A DNA stretch of 64,000 nucleotides, from NCBI RefSeq assembly GCF_029910095.1, contig NZ_CP094526.1, forward strand, positions 3,720,001-3,784,000, written 5' to 3'. The position numbers and the translations under genes are program-made. Positions 25,803-35,064 of this stretch are shown piece by piece (position 1 is the first letter of the stretch; each line of letters opens with the position of its first letter). This stretch comes from Bradyrhizobium sp. ISRA464. GTDB lineage: Bacteria > Pseudomonadota > Alphaproteobacteria > Rhizobiales > Xanthobacteraceae. The notes beneath the pieces are model-generated. The model had not been told where the DNA came from. It saw only the letters and a list, made by a program, of their open reading frames with translations, and searched no databases.

Positions 25803-26222
25803 CTATTGTCTGCGGCCGCTAACAGCAACCAATCTTTGGCAAAGCGAGATGAGCTGCCGGGCGCGCTCGGAGCGCGTCCAGCTCTTCTCGCGCCGAATGC
25901 ACGTCGCCAAGAGCTCAGCCGCGATTGGATTAGCTTCCGCGCGTGGTGTCTCTCGTTGCAGCAGTGCGTCGACGTCCTCGATCGCAACCAAGGTGCGCGA
26001 GCCTTCGGCGGCGGGCAGCAACGTCGCGGTGCCAAGCACGTCAACAGCATACTGAAGGCGTCGAGCCGCAGCGTTGATTCCAATCGTCGATGATGTATTT
26101 GCGAGAGCGTCTCGCACGAGATCGGCAACCAGCGCTTTCGCTGGCTCCAATGGGCGCTCTGATCTCAGAACCGCGTAAACGTTCTCAAGCGCCACCGCCA
26201 ACTGACTGGCCCTCCGCTTCAT
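25803..26222 (-). CDS. Hypothetical protein (139 aa)
   Basis: A 139-residue, mostly helical, soluble-looking frame (SQLAVALENVYAVLRSERPLEP, then VADLVRDALANTSST and AEANPIAAELLATCIRREKS). Composition is protein-like but no family was recognised, and competing frames overlap on the other strand. It lies between tRNA-Ser and the fluoride riboswitch on the minus strand, and could be an island-borne gene or a degraded one. Confidence 0.4.
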   Translation of the reverse strand: MKRRASQLAVALENVYAVLRSERPLEPAKALVADLVRDALANTSSTIGINAAARRLQYAVDVLGTATLLPAAEGSRTLVAIEDVDALLQRETPRAEANPIAAELLATCIRREKSWTRSERARQLISLCQRLVAVSGRRQ

Positions 26223-26453
26223 CGCGCCGAGTGGTTCGCAACGAGAAGCAAATTTCAGATTGGCCGATGATATGGACGAGATCTAAGGGAGTGGCCTTGC
26301 GAAACCAGCAAATGCCGGCCTTGCGTTGTAGATACATGGTGAATCAAGTCCCCTTGCCGCCGGCCGCCCTGGTGGCCGAGCGGTGACAGGGACCTGTGAC
26401 AAATGCCTCCTTTTCGCGAGGCTCGTCCTTCAACGATTTCAAGGGGTTATGGC

Positions 26454-26547
26454 TGGCGGAGACGGAGGGATTCGAACCCTCGATAGGCCTTTACAAGCCT
26501 ATAACGGTTTAGCAAACCGCCGCCTTCAGCCACTCGGCCACGTCTCC
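26454..26547 (-). tRNA. tRNA-Ser (anticodon GCT)
   Basis: The minus strand folds as a class II serine tRNA: acceptor GGAGACG/CGTCTCC, D-arm GTGGCCGAGTGGCTGAAGGC, anticodon arm with loop TTGCTAA (anticodon GCT reading AGC/AGT), a long variable arm (TAGGCTTGTAAAGGCCTA) and the T-arm GAGGGTTCGAATCCCTC. CCA is encoded at 26454-26456. The fluoride island lies beyond its 3' end, the side where tRNA-targeting islands integrate. Confidence 0.97.
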
Positions 26548-26875
26548 AGTGGCGCCGATATGCCCGAGAGGGCGCTAAGCCGCAAGCGGCAGATTCAGAT
26601 TGGGGCAAGGTGATTTGATGGCAGCTCGACTTGACGTCAGGGCCGGGGGCTCGGATCAGGCGCAAACGGCCCGCCGGCTTGCCAGTCAGCCAGCCTGATC
26701 CGGCGCCCGCCAGATGCCAAAATTCGCGGAATTTCTATTCCTGACAATGGCTTACGCAAGCGATCTTGCGCCACATTCGGGCGTCTAGAGCACGTTGTTT
26801 TTGGCTGGAATCGGGATTCCCAGAGGAGGCAATTTCTGATTCAAACTCCATGCTGGAGGACGGAGGCCAGCATGG

Positions 26876-27262
26876 ATGACGCGACCTTATTCGGAAGACA
26901 TCCGCGAGCGGGCCTTGGCGCGAGCTGACGCGGGGGAGACAGTTCGTTCGATTGCAGAGGCGCTACAGATCAGTCCCTCCTGTGTGACGAAGTGGAAGAA
27001 TCTGAGGCGGGATACCGGTAGCCTGTCGCCTGGCAAGATCGGCGGCCACAAGAAGCGGGTTCTATCGGATGCCAACGCCGACTGGCTGCGCAAACGCATT
27101 CGCTCGGGGCCATTCACCTTGCGCAAGCTGACACAGGAGCTGGCTGCACGCGGGATCAAGACAGACGTGCGGGCGGTGTGGACTTTTGTTCACACCGAGG
27201 GGCTCAGCTTCAAAAAAAACGCTTCTACCAGCCGAGCAGGATCGCCCCGACGTCGCCCGTAA
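26876..27262 (+). CDS. IS630 transposase, N-terminal part (helix-turn-helix)
   Basis: A 128-residue frame with the DNA-binding half of an IS630 transposase: MTRPYSEDIRERALARADAG, the helix-turn-helix SIAEALQISPSCVTKWKN and a second HTH-like region TLRKLTQELAARGIK. It continues in another frame at an A8 run (27212-27219), after which the encoded residues become nonsense. The start follows GGAGG. Confidence 0.88.
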   Translation: MTRPYSEDIRERALARADAGETVRSIAEALQISPSCVTKWKNLRRDTGSLSPGKIGGHKKRVLSDANADWLRKRIRSGPFTLRKLTQELAARGIKTDVRAVWTFVHTEGLSFKKNASTSRAGSPRRRP

Positions 27263-27818
27263 GCGGACCCGCTGGAAAGCACATCAAGGCAGGATCGACG
27301 TAGCGCGGTTGGTTTTTATCGACGAGACGTGGATCAAAACCAATATGGCGCCGCTGCGCGGCTGGGGGCCCTGTGGGCAGCGCCTCCAAGCATCTGCGCC
27401 TTTCGGTCATTGGAAGACCATGACCTTCATCGCGGCGCTGCGTCACGATCGGATCAGCGCGCCTTGGGTGATCGATGGTCCCATCAATGGTGAGTTCTTC
27501 ACGCTGTACGTCGAGAAGGTGTTGGCACCCACCCTCGCACCGGGCGAGATCGTCATCCTCGACAATCTTGGCAGCCATAAGGGCAAAGCGGCTCGCCAAG
27601 CCATCCGCGCCAGAGGCGCCCACCGCATCTTCCTCCCGCCCTATAGCCCTGACCTCAATCCGATCGAGCAGGTCTTCGCCAAACTCAAACACCTCATGCG
27701 AGCTGCAGAGCCTCGTGACGTGGAGGCAACCTGGCGAAAGGCCGGTGAACTCCTCGATCTCTTCTCCAAGGAGGAGTGCACCAACTACTTCAAAAACTCA
27801 GGTTACGTTTCCGTATAA
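27186..27818 (+). CDS. IS630 transposase, catalytic DDE part
   Basis: This frame carries the DDE nuclease: first Asp in LVFIDETWIKTNMA, second Asp in VILDNLGSHKG and the Glu in PDLNPIEQVFAKLKH. Family sequence resumes right after the A8 run (KKTLLPAEQDRPDVARKR), so the functional product is probably made by frameshift or transcriptional slippage from the upstream frame rather than from its own start. If slippage does not occur, the transposase is inactive. Confidence 0.88.
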   Translation: MFTPRGSASKKTLLPAEQDRPDVARKRTRWKAHQGRIDVARLVFIDETWIKTNMAPLRGWGPCGQRLQASAPFGHWKTMTFIAALRHDRISAPWVIDGPINGEFFTLYVEKVLAPTLAPGEIVILDNLGSHKGKAARQAIRARGAHRIFLPPYSPDLNPIEQVFAKLKHLMRAAEPRDVEATWRKAGELLDLFSKEECTNYFKNSGYVSV

Positions 27819-27866
27819 AAACATCATGCTCTAGCGCATAGGCTGTTGAAAACCTTCGGCGTCGGC

Positions 27867-30077
27867 TCATTCGAGGCTGGCGCCGCGGCGCAGGTCGGCC
27901 TCGATCTGCAGCTTGGTCCCGCCGCCGAAGCGGGCGCGATAGACCTGCAGGTTCTCCATGATCCGCTGGACGTAGTTCCGCGTCTCCGAGAATGGAATCA
28001 GCTCGACCCAGTCGACCGCGTCGACCTTCGGGTCGCGCGGATCGCCATAGCGCTCGATCCACTTCCTCACGCTGCCGCGCCCGGCGTTGTAGGCGGCAAA
28101 GGTCAGGATGTAGGAGCCCCGGTAGTCCTCGAGCAGGCCGCCGAGCTCGGCCGCGCCGAGCATCGCATTGTAGACCGGATCGGTCTTCATCCGGTTGAGG
28201 TCGAAGCCGATGCCTGCGCGCTTGCACACGTAGCGGCCGGCCTCCGGCGTCACCTGCATGAGGCCATAGGCCTGTGCCGGCGACACCACGGCGGGATTGA
28301 ACGCGCTTTCCTGGCGCGCGATGGCGTAGACGATGCTCGGCTCGACCTCCGGACCGACCTGCCTGAAGGAGGGGATTCCGTTGACCGGATAGGCGTAGTG
28401 GTCGAACGGCAGTCCGCGGTTAAGCGCGGCCTTGCCCAGGAGCAGCATGCCGCGCGCATCGCCGTGGCGTGCGGTCAATTCGCCGAGTCCGGCCAGCGCT
28501 TCCGGATCGCCATTGTCGCCCATGTCGCTGTAGATCGGGATCGCGAGCTCGCGCTCGCCGATGTCATAGAGCAGCGCTGCCGCGCGCACGATCTCCAGCC
28601 GCTCGGCGCCGCGGCCGCGCGGCACGCCGTTCAGTTCGATCTGGGGCAGGCCGAGTTTCGCGCGCGCGAGCTGGCCATAATAGCTCGTCGACTGCTCGGC
28701 CGCGCGCGCATAGGCGGCGCGGGCCTCCTGGCCACGGCCGGCGGCTTCCGCGGCGCGGCCCTGCCAGTAGCCGGCCCGCGCCAGCGCGGTCGGATTGCTG
28801 CTGCCGACGCCGATCCGCGCGAAGTGCTGCGCGGCGACCGCGGGATCCCTGAGGAAGCGCAGCGCGATCCAGCCCGCGGTGAATTCCTGTTCGGTCTTGT
28901 AAATGCCGCGGGCGGGCATCGCGGCGTCGCGCGCGATCAGATAGGCGGTGCGGTACTCGCCGACGTCGATCATCTTGCGCGCCAGCAGCCTGCGCTCGAC
29001 CCACCATTCGTCGACGTTGTGGAGACGCGCGGGCTCCCTCGGCGCGCTCATCATCAATTGCGCGGCCTCGGCGAATTTCTCCTCGCGGCGGAGCAGCTGG
29101 ATCCTGGCGAAGAGATAGCCGGTGTCGCCGGTCAATTCGCGCGGCACGGCCTCGAGCAGCGCGCGCAGGTTCGAGGCCTTGCGGTTGGCCGCGATGCGGG
29201 CCTTTGCCAGCGCCACATAGCCGGAGCCAAGACGTCTTGCCGCGCGCATGCCGGCGGCCTCGTTCTCGGTGCCGTAGAGCATGGTGTCCATGCGCGCCTT
29301 GTGGTCGCCGGCGGTCAGGAACGACCCGAACAGATCGAGCGCGGTGCTCTCGGTGTCCTCGCTCATCGGGTCGTTGCGCCAGGCCTCTCGCACCAGGCGT
29401 TCGGCGTTGGCGCGGTCACCGCGTCCGATCATCACCTTGGCCAGCGCGAGACGGCCCTTGGCCGAGATCGGCGATTCATTCTGGAACCAGGCCCAGACTG
29501 CAGAGTCGTCCCGGTGGTCGTCCCACAGCGAGGCCTCGATGCGGCGGCGAAGGAATGTCTGCGATGGCCAGCTCGGATTGGCGTCGAGGAAGCTGCGGTA
29601 GCGCTCGACCGACGCGCCATTATCCTCGCTGCGCAGGATGAGCCATTCCGCAAGCTTGCGCGCCACCGGATCGGAGATTGAGGACTCGGCGTCGGTGGCG
29701 TCGCCCGGCCTGCGTTTGCGCAGGAGCTCGACGACGGTCTTGAGCGCCTCCTTGTCCGACTGTGACGTTGACGATGTCGCGGCCACCGCCGCCGGCAACA
29801 CCGGCTTGCTACGCGCCGCAGGTGCGACGTGCTGCCGGGTGGCCGGAACCAGTGCAGGTGCGATCGCGGTCGGTCGCGCCACCTCCGCCTTCGGCGTGGT
29901 TCGGGTCGCGACCGCTGTCTTGGGAGCAGCGCTGCGGGAGACCGGCCGCGGCTTGGGCAATGGAACTTTTGCGTCGGCCCACGCATCGGCAACGATCGCC
30001 GAGAAGCCGACTGCGAGCGCCAGGCTGGTCGCCAATGCGGTCGATCGCAATGTGCCTGCGCGGGCGGAACGGATCAC
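27867..30077 (-). CDS. slt: Soluble lytic murein transglycosylase (Slt family)
   Basis: A 736-residue periplasmic enzyme that cleaves peptidoglycan glycan strands with 1,6-anhydro product formation. After the signal peptide (ALATSLALAVGFSAIVADAWA) comes a Pro/Ala/Lys-rich linker, a long alpha-superhelical region of TPR-like repeats and the C-terminal lysozyme-like domain: ARQESAFNPAVVSPAQAYGL with the catalytic Glu, LMQVTPEAG and FAAYNAGRGSVRKW. The start at GTG 30077 places a normal signal peptide at the N-terminus with AGGGGA upstream; an ATG 41 codons earlier would bury it. Divergent from dapA. Confidence 0.9.
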   Translation of the reverse strand: MIRSARAGTLRSTALATSLALAVGFSAIVADAWADAKVPLPKPRPVSRSAAPKTAVATRTTPKAEVARPTAIAPALVPATRQHVAPAARSKPVLPAAVAATSSTSQSDKEALKTVVELLRKRRPGDATDAESSISDPVARKLAEWLILRSEDNGASVERYRSFLDANPSWPSQTFLRRRIEASLWDDHRDDSAVWAWFQNESPISAKGRLALAKVMIGRGDRANAERLVREAWRNDPMSEDTESTALDLFGSFLTAGDHKARMDTMLYGTENEAAGMRAARRLGSGYVALAKARIAANRKASNLRALLEAVPRELTGDTGYLFARIQLLRREEKFAEAAQLMMSAPREPARLHNVDEWWVERRLLARKMIDVGEYRTAYLIARDAAMPARGIYKTEQEFTAGWIALRFLRDPAVAAQHFARIGVGSSNPTALARAGYWQGRAAEAAGRGQEARAAYARAAEQSTSYYGQLARAKLGLPQIELNGVPRGRGAERLEIVRAAALLYDIGERELAIPIYSDMGDNGDPEALAGLGELTARHGDARGMLLLGKAALNRGLPFDHYAYPVNGIPSFRQVGPEVEPSIVYAIARQESAFNPAVVSPAQAYGLMQVTPEAGRYVCKRAGIGFDLNRMKTDPVYNAMLGAAELGGLLEDYRGSYILTFAAYNAGRGSVRKWIERYGDPRDPKVDAVDWVELIPFSETRNYVQRIMENLQVYRARFGGGTKLQIEADLRRGASLE

Positions 30078-30369
30078 GGAGGTCCCCTGCGGCGCCGAAT
30101 CACCTGATCGCTCGGGCCATCGATCTTTATTTGATTGAATATGTGGACAAAATGCTAAAGAGCGTCGCTGGTGCGGCTGTTTGCGCCAACACCACGGCAA
30201 AATCGCGGCTGGGATAGGTACGATGCGGCCCTTTCGTCCCTACGCCAGACCCGATATGAATTGCCCTTCACGGCGTTTTCGCGCGTGCCGGGTGGCGGCG
30301 TGCGAGCGGGAAGCACGCCAGAACCAAGATCGTCGGCCCAGCCGCAGCCTGAAGCGTTGGAGGAAGTCC

Positions 30370-31260
30370 ATGGCAGCCAAGACAAAATTCCGGGGGTCAT
30401 TCACTGCCTTGGTGACGCCCTTCAAAAACGGCGGGGTGGACGAGGCGGCGTTCCGCAGCCTCGTGAACTGGCAGATCGCCGAGGGCACGCACGGCCTCGT
30501 ACCGGTCGGCACCACCGGCGAGAGCCCGACGCTGAGCCACGATGAGCACAAGCGGGTGGTCGAATGGTGCATCGAGGAGGCCAGGGGCCGGGTGCCTGTG
30601 ATCGCCGGCGCCGGTTCGAATTCGACCAAGGAAGCGATCGAGCTGGCTGAACATGCCGAGAAGGCAGGCGCGACCGCGGTGCTGGTCGTGACGCCGTACT
30701 ACAACAAGCCGACCCAGGAAGGCCTGTACCAGCACTTCAAGGCGATCAACGACGCGATCGGCATTCCGATCATCATCTACAACATCCCGCCGCGCTCGGT
30801 GATCGACATGTCGGTCGACACCATGAAGCGGCTGTTCGAGCTGAAGAACATCGCCGGCGTCAAGGACGCGACCGCGAGCATGGTGCGGGTCTCGCAGCAG
30901 CGCGCAGCGATGGGCGAAGACTTCAACCAATTGTCCGGCGAGGATGCGACCATCCTGGGCTACATGGCGCATGGCGGCCATGGCTGCATTTCGGTGACGT
31001 CGAACGTCGCACCGCGGCTGTGCTCGGAATTCCAGACCGCCTGGCAGAAGGGCGATGCGGCAACCGCGCTGAAGATCCATGACAAGCTGATCCCATTGCA
31101 CACCAATCTCTTCATCGAGAGCAATCCCGCGCCGGTCAAATACGCGATGTCGCTGCTCGGCAAGATGGATGAGAAGCTGCGCCTGCCGATGGTCCCGGTC
31201 TCAGAATCGACTCGCGCGGCGGTCCGCAGCGCCATGGTGCATGCCGGGCTGATCAACTGA
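30370..31260 (+). CDS. dapA: 4-hydroxy-tetrahydrodipicolinate synthase
   Basis: A 296-residue cytoplasmic TIM-barrel enzyme that condenses pyruvate with aspartate semialdehyde, the first committed step to lysine and diaminopimelate. Key residues are the Thr pair in [11 protein letters not shown], the Tyr in [13 protein letters not shown] and [10 protein letters not shown], and the Schiff-base Lys in [10 protein letters not shown]. The start at 30370 begins the conserved [12 protein letters not shown] region. It is followed by mscL and smpB, spaced closely enough for one transcript. Confidence 0.97.
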   Translation: MAAKTKFRGSFTALVTPFKNGGVDEAAFRSLVNWQIAEGTHGLVPVGTTGESPTLSHDEHKRVVEWCIEEARGRVPVIAGAGSNSTKEAIELAEHAEKAGATAVLVVTPYYNKPTQEGLYQHFKAINDAIGIPIIIYNIPPRSVIDMSVDTMKRLFELKNIAGVKDATASMVRVSQQRAAMGEDFNQLSGEDATILGYMAHGGHGCISVTSNVAPRLCSEFQTAWQKGDAATALKIHDKLIPLHTNLFIESNPAPVKYAMSLLGKMDEKLRLPMVPVSESTRAAVRSAMVHAGLIN

Positions 31261-31319
31261 GGCGTGCGGGGATAGCCGCGAATAATCCGGTGCGTAACGT
31301 CGAACAGAAGGGGATGGAC

Positions 31320-31736
31320 ATGCTGAAGGAATTTCGCGAGTTCGCCATGAAGGGCAACGTCGTCGACCTCGCCGTCGCCGTCATCATCGGCGCGGCCTTC
31401 GGCGCGATCGTCAATTCGCTGGTCGGCGACATCATCATGCCGATCATCGGCGCGATCACCGGCGGCCTCGATTTCTCGAATTATTTCACCGGGCTGTCGA
31501 AGGCGGTCACCGCTACCAACCTGGCCGACGCCAAGAAGCAGGGCGCGGTGCTGGCTTGGGGCAACTTCATCACACTGACTCTCAATTTCCTGATCATCGC
31601 CTTCGTGCTGTTCATCGTGATCCGCGTGATGAGCCAATTCAAGCGCAAGGAAGAAGTGAAACCCGCGGAGCCGCCGAAGCCGACGCCCGAGGTCGAGCTG
31701 CTGACGGAAATCCGCGACCTCCTCAAGAAGAGCTAA
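31320..31736 (+). CDS. mscL: Large-conductance mechanosensitive channel
   Basis: A 138-residue inner-membrane channel that releases solutes on hypo-osmotic shock. It begins with the amphipathic N-terminal helix [20 protein letters not shown], followed by TM1 with the pore constriction ([21 protein letters not shown]), the periplasmic loop, TM2 ([17 protein letters not shown]) and the cytoplasmic helix ending EIRDLLKKS. The start at 31320 is six bases after GGGG; an ATG two codons earlier abuts the ribosome site and is less likely. Confidence 0.96.
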   Translation: MLKEFREFAMKGNVVDLAVAVIIGAAFGAIVNSLVGDIIMPIIGAITGGLDFSNYFTGLSKAVTATNLADAKKQGAVLAWGNFITLTLNFLIIAFVLFIVIRVMSQFKRKEEVKPAEPPKPTPEVELLTEIRDLLKKS

Positions 31737-31737
31737 A

Positions 31738-32214
31738 GTGGCTGCCGACAAGAACGAGCGCCCGATCAAGGTCGTCGCCGAGAACCGCAAGGCCCGCTTC
31801 AACTACGCCATCGAGGACACCATCGAGGCCGGCATCTCGCTGACCGGTACCGAGGTGAAGTCGATCCGCAGCGGCAAGAGCACGATCGCGGAATCCTATG
31901 CGGATTCCAAGAACGGCGAGCTGTGGCTGATCAATGCCAACATTCCGGAATATCTGCAGGCCAACCGCTTCAACCACGAGCCGAAGCGCCCGCGCAAGCT
32001 GCTGCTGCATCGCAAGCAGATCAACAAGCTGCTCGGCGCGGTCGATCGCGAGGGCATGACCCTCATTCCGCTGAAGCTCTATTTCAACGAGCGCGGCCGT
32101 GCCAAACTGCTGCTCGCGGTCGCCAAGGGCAAGAAGCTCCACGACAAGCGCGAGACGGTCAAGAAGCGCGACTGGGGCCGCGAGAAGGGCCGCCTGATGC
32201 GGGCGCGGGGATAG
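31738..32214 (+). CDS. smpB: SsrA-binding protein SmpB
   Basis: A 158-residue partner of tmRNA in trans-translation rescue of stalled ribosomes. Family features are [39 protein letters not shown] and the basic C-terminal tail [17 protein letters not shown] that enters the decoding centre. It uses a GTG start one base after the mscL stop, so it is likely translated by re-initiation. The tmRNA gene is not in this window. Confidence 0.96.
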   Translation: MAADKNERPIKVVAENRKARFNYAIEDTIEAGISLTGTEVKSIRSGKSTIAESYADSKNGELWLINANIPEYLQANRFNHEPKRPRKLLLHRKQINKLLGAVDREGMTLIPLKLYFNERGRAKLLLAVAKGKKLHDKRETVKKRDWGREKGRLMRARG

Positions 32215-32228
32215 GGATTACTCGTCTG

Positions 32229-32308
32229 TCATTGCGAGGAGCGAAGCGACGAAGCAACCCATCTGCATCCTTGCCACACTATGGATTGCTTCGCTGCGCT
32301 CGCAATGA
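32229..32308. repeat. Dispersed palindromic repeat, family B
   Basis: TCATTGCGAGGAGCGAAGCG at the left mirrors TTCGCTGCGCTCGCAATGA at the right across about 28 nt, giving an imperfect 25-bp stem. This TCATTGCGAG type of repeat is common between genes in Bradyrhizobium-like genomes. It separates smpB from the peroxiredoxin gene. Confidence 0.75.
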
Positions 32309-32329
32309 CGATCTGCGGAGATCGATGCG

Positions 32330-32911
32330 ATGAGCCAGAACAGCCTGACCGAAGTCGACTGGAGCAAGATTCCGGCGCCGTCAGACGATGGCGGCGCGGC
32401 GCATCTGACCGGCATGACTATCCCCTCAGTCACGCTGCGCGCTACCAACGATACGTCAGTAGCGCTGTCGGCGCTCGAGGGCCGCACGGTGGTGTTCGCC
32501 TATCCGCGCACCGGCGAGCCCGGCAAGATCGGGCTGGTCGACGATTGGGACATGATCCCCGGCGCCCGCGGCTGTACGCCGCAGGCCTGCTCCTTCCGCG
32601 ACCTGTTCGCCGAGCTGAAGGCGGCCGGCGCCGCCCATGTGTTCGGTCTGTCGACGCAGAGCAACGAGTACCAGACCGAGATGGCCTCGCGGCTGCATCT
32701 GCCGTTCCCGGTGCTGTCGGACGAGGGGTTGGAACTGACGCACGCGCTGAAGTTGCCGACGATGTCGGTTGCGGGACTGACGCTGATCAAGCGCCTCGCG
32801 CTGATCATCGACGACGCGCGCATCACGCACGTGTTCTATCCGGTATTTCCACCCGACCGGAGCGCCGGCGATGTGCTGGACTGGTTGAAGGACAATCCAC
32901 AGACGGTCTGA
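32330..32911 (+). CDS. Peroxiredoxin (AhpC/TSA/Bcp-like redoxin)
   Basis: A 193-residue thioredoxin-fold peroxidase. The strand VVFAYPRTG leads to GARGCTPQACSFRDL, where the first Cys occupies the peroxidatic position and the second lies five residues on (CxxxxC spacing), as in the atypical two-Cys PrxQ group. The long insert (GEPGKIGLVDDWDMIPGA) before the Cys is unusual. It would reduce peroxides using thioredoxin or a similar donor. It stands alone, converging on the uracil-DNA glycosylase gene. Confidence 0.85.
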   Translation: MSQNSLTEVDWSKIPAPSDDGGAAHLTGMTIPSVTLRATNDTSVALSALEGRTVVFAYPRTGEPGKIGLVDDWDMIPGARGCTPQACSFRDLFAELKAAGAAHVFGLSTQSNEYQTEMASRLHLPFPVLSDEGLELTHALKLPTMSVAGLTLIKRLALIIDDARITHVFYPVFPPDRSAGDVLDWLKDNPQTV

Positions 32912-32999
32912 AGCGTTGTGCAAGATCGCTACGCGTGCAGGCGAGGCGTCGAGACGACATCCGCAGCTTCGATACTGCGGCTGTCAGAATCGAAATCAG

Positions 33000-33659
33000 C
33001 TAGCCGAGTTCCTTCCGCACATTCGCGAAGACCTTGCGGAACATATCGGCCGTCAGCACGCCGGTGTTCGTGTTGTACCGCGAGCAATGGTAGCTGTCGT
33101 ACAGCTTGAATTGCCCGGTCATATGCACGGCACCGTGCGCAAAGGGCGCCGCAGCCAAGCGAAGCCCCAGCGCCTTTAGCGTCGATTCGTGGGCGATGCG
33201 CCCGAGCAGCACGATCGCGCGCAGCTTCGGCATCGCCGCGATGGTCGCGCTCAGGAATTGCCGGCAGGTGTTGATCTCCGCGGGCATCGGCTTGTTCTGC
33301 GGCGGCACGCAGCGCACTGCGTTGCTGATCCGGCAATCGACGAGCTTGAGGCCGTCGTCCGGCCGTGCCTGATAGACGCCGCTGGCAAAGCCGTATTCCA
33401 GCAGCGTGGCGTAGAGCAGGTCACCGGCGTAATCGCCGGTGAAGGGGCGGCCGGTGCGGTTCGCCCCTTGAAGACCCGGTGCAAGCCCGACGACCAGCAG
33501 GCGCGCGCCGGCATCGCCGAAGGAATCCACCGGCGAGTTGAACCAGCCCGGCTCGCGTGCACGGGCCTCCGCGCGAAAGGCGGCCAGCCGTGGACAGAGC
33601 GGACAGTTGCTGTCGGGTCGGGTGGATGAGGGGACGAGACTACTCGTCGAAATCGTCAT
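33000..33659 (-). CDS. Uracil-DNA glycosylase, Fe-S cluster family (UDGb-like)
   Basis: A 219-residue base-excision-repair enzyme that removes uracil and related bases. Visible are the N-terminal cluster cysteines NCPLCPRL, motif LLVVGLAPGLQGANRTGRPF, the cysteine in SNAVRCVPPQNKP, VLLGRIAHES and the C-terminal LYDSYHCSRYNTNTG, which corresponds to the SYHPSxxN motif with Cys in place of Pro. The start at 33659 follows GGGGAG, trims an upstream low-complexity extension and overlaps the end of the NYN gene by 20 nt. Confidence 0.85.
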   Translation of the reverse strand: MTISTSSLVPSSTRPDSNCPLCPRLAAFRAEARAREPGWFNSPVDSFGDAGARLLVVGLAPGLQGANRTGRPFTGDYAGDLLYATLLEYGFASGVYQARPDDGLKLVDCRISNAVRCVPPQNKPMPAEINTCRQFLSATIAAMPKLRAIVLLGRIAHESTLKALGLRLAAAPFAHGAVHMTGQFKLYDSYHCSRYNTNTGVLTADMFRKVFANVRKELG

Positions 33660-34278
33660 CGGCTCCCCGGGGGGCCACGGTGGTGGTGGTCGCGCGCTGC
33701 AGGAATTGCGGGGAGTGATGGCGCGGCTCGCGCGGGGCCGGACGTTCGGACGGATCGCGGCCAAGCTTCGACTGCAACTCCACCAGGTCGGTGAAGACGT
33801 CGGCCTGGCGGCGCAGTTCGTCGGCGATCATCGGCGGCTGGCTGGCGATGGTGGAGATCACGGTGACGCGAACACCGCGGCGCTGCACCGCCTCGACCAG
33901 CGAACGGAAGTCGCCATCGCCGGAGAACAGAATCATCTGGTCGATGTGTTCGGCAAGTTCCATGGCATCGACCGCGAGCTCGATGTCCATGTTGCCCTTG
34001 ACCTTGCGGCGGCCGCTGGCGTCGATGAATTCCTTGGTGGCCTTGGTGACGACGGTGTAGCCGTTGTAGTCGAGCCAGTCGATCAGCGGACGGATCGATG
34101 AATACTCCTGATCCTCGATGATCGCCGTGTAGTAGAACGCGCGCAGTAGCGTGCCGCGGCCCTGGAATTCCTTCAGCAGGCGCTTGTAGTCGATGTCGAA
34201 CCCCAGCGTCTTTGCGGTTGCGTAAAGATTCGCTCCGTCGATGAAGAGCGCGATCTTGTTGGAAACAGGTGACGACAT
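33640..34278 (-). CDS. NYN domain ribonuclease-like protein (LabA/DUF88 family)
   Basis: A 212-residue protein with a PIN-like NYN nuclease fold: NKIALFIDGANLYATAKTLG with the first acidic site, VKGNMDIELAVDAM with the next, and MILFSGDGDFRSLVEAVQRRG with the metal-binding GDGDF. The C-terminal 40 residues are disordered and end in an acidic DDDFDE tail. It probably cleaves RNA, but its substrate is unknown. Its 3' end overlaps the uracil-DNA glycosylase start, so the two are co-expressed. Divergent from rpoZ. Confidence 0.88.
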   Translation of the reverse strand: MSSPVSNKIALFIDGANLYATAKTLGFDIDYKRLLKEFQGRGTLLRAFYYTAIIEDQEYSSIRPLIDWLDYNGYTVVTKATKEFIDASGRRKVKGNMDIELAVDAMELAEHIDQMILFSGDGDFRSLVEAVQRRGVRVTVISTIASQPPMIADELRRQADVFTDLVELQSKLGRDPSERPAPREPRHHSPQFLQRATTTTVAPRGADDDFDE

Positions 34279-34635
34279 CAAAGTGTTCTCGCGTGGTTGT
34301 TAGTGTTCTTAGCGCACCGGCGATCGACCGCGCGCAATTTCCTGCGTTGCTGCCTAAAGTTCGGTGAATCTTTCCCCACGACAGTCACCACCGGAATTAT
34401 GGTGAGGCGAGGGCAAAATGCCTAGACTTTTGACATTGCAATGAAGAGATTTAATTGTCTGGGACAGCAACCAGGCTATGTCATCAGACGCTCCGGCCAT
34501 TCTGGCCCGGCCAACGGGGTATCAGAGCCTGTTCCGAAGGCAAGTGACAAATTTGCCTTGCGAAACGGTGGCCGGGCCTATAACTAACCCTCATAATCAG
34601 CATATTCGGTTCCTTTTACCACGGAGCGCCTTGAG
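34279..34635. other. NYN/rpoZ divergent intergenic region
   Basis: No gene. It carries the promoters of both flanking genes. A short inverted repeat AAGGCAA-N9-TTGCCTT at 34537-34559 lies about 75 nt ahead of rpoZ and could form a leader hairpin. Confidence 0.5.
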
Positions 34636-35028
34636 ATGGCTCGCGTCACCGTTGAAGACTGCATTGATAAGGTCGACAACCGCTTCGACCTCGTCCTGTT
34701 GGCGGCGCATCGCGCCCGGATGATCTCGTCGGGTTCACAACTCACGGTTGATCGCGACAACGACAAGAATCCTGTCGTGTCGCTGCGGGAGATTGCCGAT
34801 TCTACGATCTCGCCGGAAGACCTCCGCGAGGAACTGGTGCACTCCCTGCAGAAGTTCGTCGAGGTCGACGAGCCTGAGCCCGACACTGTTCCGCTGATCG
34901 GTTCCGCCGGCGCCAGCGTCGATGCCGACGACACCGAGGTTGCCGTCGAACGGATGACCGAAGAGGAGCTGCTGAAGGGCCTCGAAGGTCTGGCGCCCCC
35001 GGAAGAGCAGCCCGAGGAAGACGAGTAG
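34636..35028 (+). CDS. rpoZ: RNA polymerase omega subunit
   Basis: A 130-residue subunit that helps assemble the polymerase and contributes to the ppGpp site. The conserved N-terminal core is [27 protein letters not shown] followed by [11 protein letters not shown]; the C-terminal acidic extension ([23 protein letters not shown]) is typical of alphaproteobacteria. It is followed by a strong terminator and then by the ppGpp synthetase gene. Confidence 0.96.
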   Translation: MARVTVEDCIDKVDNRFDLVLLAAHRARMISSGSQLTVDRDNDKNPVVSLREIADSTISPEDLREELVHSLQKFVEVDEPEPDTVPLIGSAGASVDADDTEVAVERMTEEELLKGLEGLAPPEEQPEEDE

Positions 35029-35064
35029 GCCCGGGCTTCCAGCCCCAGTTTCGGACGGATTGCC

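Larger units (their letters stand above)
26788..27831 (+). mobile_element. IS630-family insertion sequence
   Basis: The element is 1044 bp and flanked by TA on both sides (26786-26787 and 27832-27833), the expected target duplication. Its ends are imperfect inverted repeats: left GAGCACGTTGTTTTTGGC and right (inverted) GAGCATGATGTTTTTATA, with GGAA shared a little further in. Two overlapping frames make up the transposase. It is inserted between tRNA-Ser and slt. Confidence 0.88.

Noticed and set aside
26371..26386. GGTGGCCGAGCGGT resembling a tRNA D-arm on the plus strand
   Set aside because: No acceptor, anticodon or T-arm follows, so it is a chance match or a minute relic.
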